This document shows positions 6,372 to 6,449 of a DNA stretch of 6,449 nucleotides, one piece after another. A program made the translations under genes and the position numbers. This DNA is from Promethearchaeota archaeon (lineage in GTDB: Archaea; Asgardarchaeota; Lokiarchaeia; Sigynarchaeales; SOKP01), in assembly GCA_019058515.1 (NCBI GenBank), contig JAHPYY010000076.1:1-6449 (forward strand), read 5' to 3'. The notes beneath the pieces are model-generated. The model was not told the DNA's origin, did no database searches, and was given only the letters and a program-made list of their open reading frames with translations. Position 1 is the first letter of the stretch, and every line of letters starts with the position of its first letter.

Positions 6372-6419
6372 AAAAAACTTCCGCCCTCTCCACTAACAGC
6401 GAACACAGATAGAAGGCGG
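6372..6419 (-). terminator. Hairpin plus U-run, probable terminator of a transcript from the right
   Basis: Arms CCGCCCTCT (6381-6389) and AGAAGGCGG (6411-6419) enclose a 21-base loop. Read as minus-strand RNA, the stem is 9 bp with one G-U wobble. Read as plus-strand RNA, the same position is a C-A mismatch, which favours minus-strand transcription. AAG and six U (6377-6372) follow on the minus strand, as in an intrinsic terminator. The loop is long for one. It could instead be the 3' end of a small RNA. The remaining 6420-6449 is AT-rich with TATA-like runs and no gene that I can see. Confidence 0.42.
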
Positions 6420-6449
6420 TAATTAATAAATATAGCATTAGTATATATA

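Noticed and set aside
1..6449. CRISPR array, tRNA/rRNA, insertion sequence or attachment site
   Set aside because: No regularly spaced repeats, tRNA-like cloverleaf, transposase motifs or flanking direct repeats were seen on either strand.

Overview
The window looks archaeal and AT-rich. Three things point that way. BRE/TATA-like elements sit at archaeal spacing upstream of genes: 6344-6360 for the large gene and about 842-860 for the small one. The large gene has no Shine-Dalgarno (SD) sequence and its TATA box predicts a leaderless mRNA. The partial gene at the left edge has archaeal-type relatives in the SDH Clp-fold proteinase family, although bacteria carry it too. Arginine codons include CGN as well as AGA/AGG. 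I cannot name the lineage. All five genes lie on the minus strand, so the window reads from right to left.

Layout in transcription order. (1) 6372-6449: AT-rich sequence and a hairpin followed by a U-run, probably the end of a transcript coming from the right. (2) 6344-6360: BRE/TATA promoter. (3) 3028-6324: a 1098-aa protein with an N-terminal PD-(D/E)XK nuclease-like domain, an N6-adenine DNA methyltransferase core and a C-terminal region that probably recognises DNA, i.e. a type IIG-like restriction-modification enzyme. (4) 1590-3023: a second, separate N6-adenine methyltransferase of about 477 aa, starting 4 bases after the first gene stops. (5) 1495-1589: intergenic, with a T-run that may end the operon. 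(6) 898-1494: a 198-aa protein I do not recognise, with a TTG start. (7) 797-897: intergenic, with a TATA-rich promoter and an SD. (8) 611-796: a 61-aa acidic protein I do not recognise. (9) 1-601: the N-terminal 200 codons of an SDH-family (Clp/SppA-fold) serine protease, 9 bases after the small ORF and cut by the window edge.

The first two genes most likely form one restriction-modification operon. One chain cuts and methylates, and the second methyltransferase may protect the other strand of an asymmetric site or complete host protection, as in Eco57I-type systems. The 61-aa protein and the protease form a second operon. The 198-aa gene sits between the two. Whether all five act together (a defence island) is an inference from proximity and shared strand. 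The window has no helicase, S subunit, transposase, CRISPR array, tRNA or rRNA that I can see.
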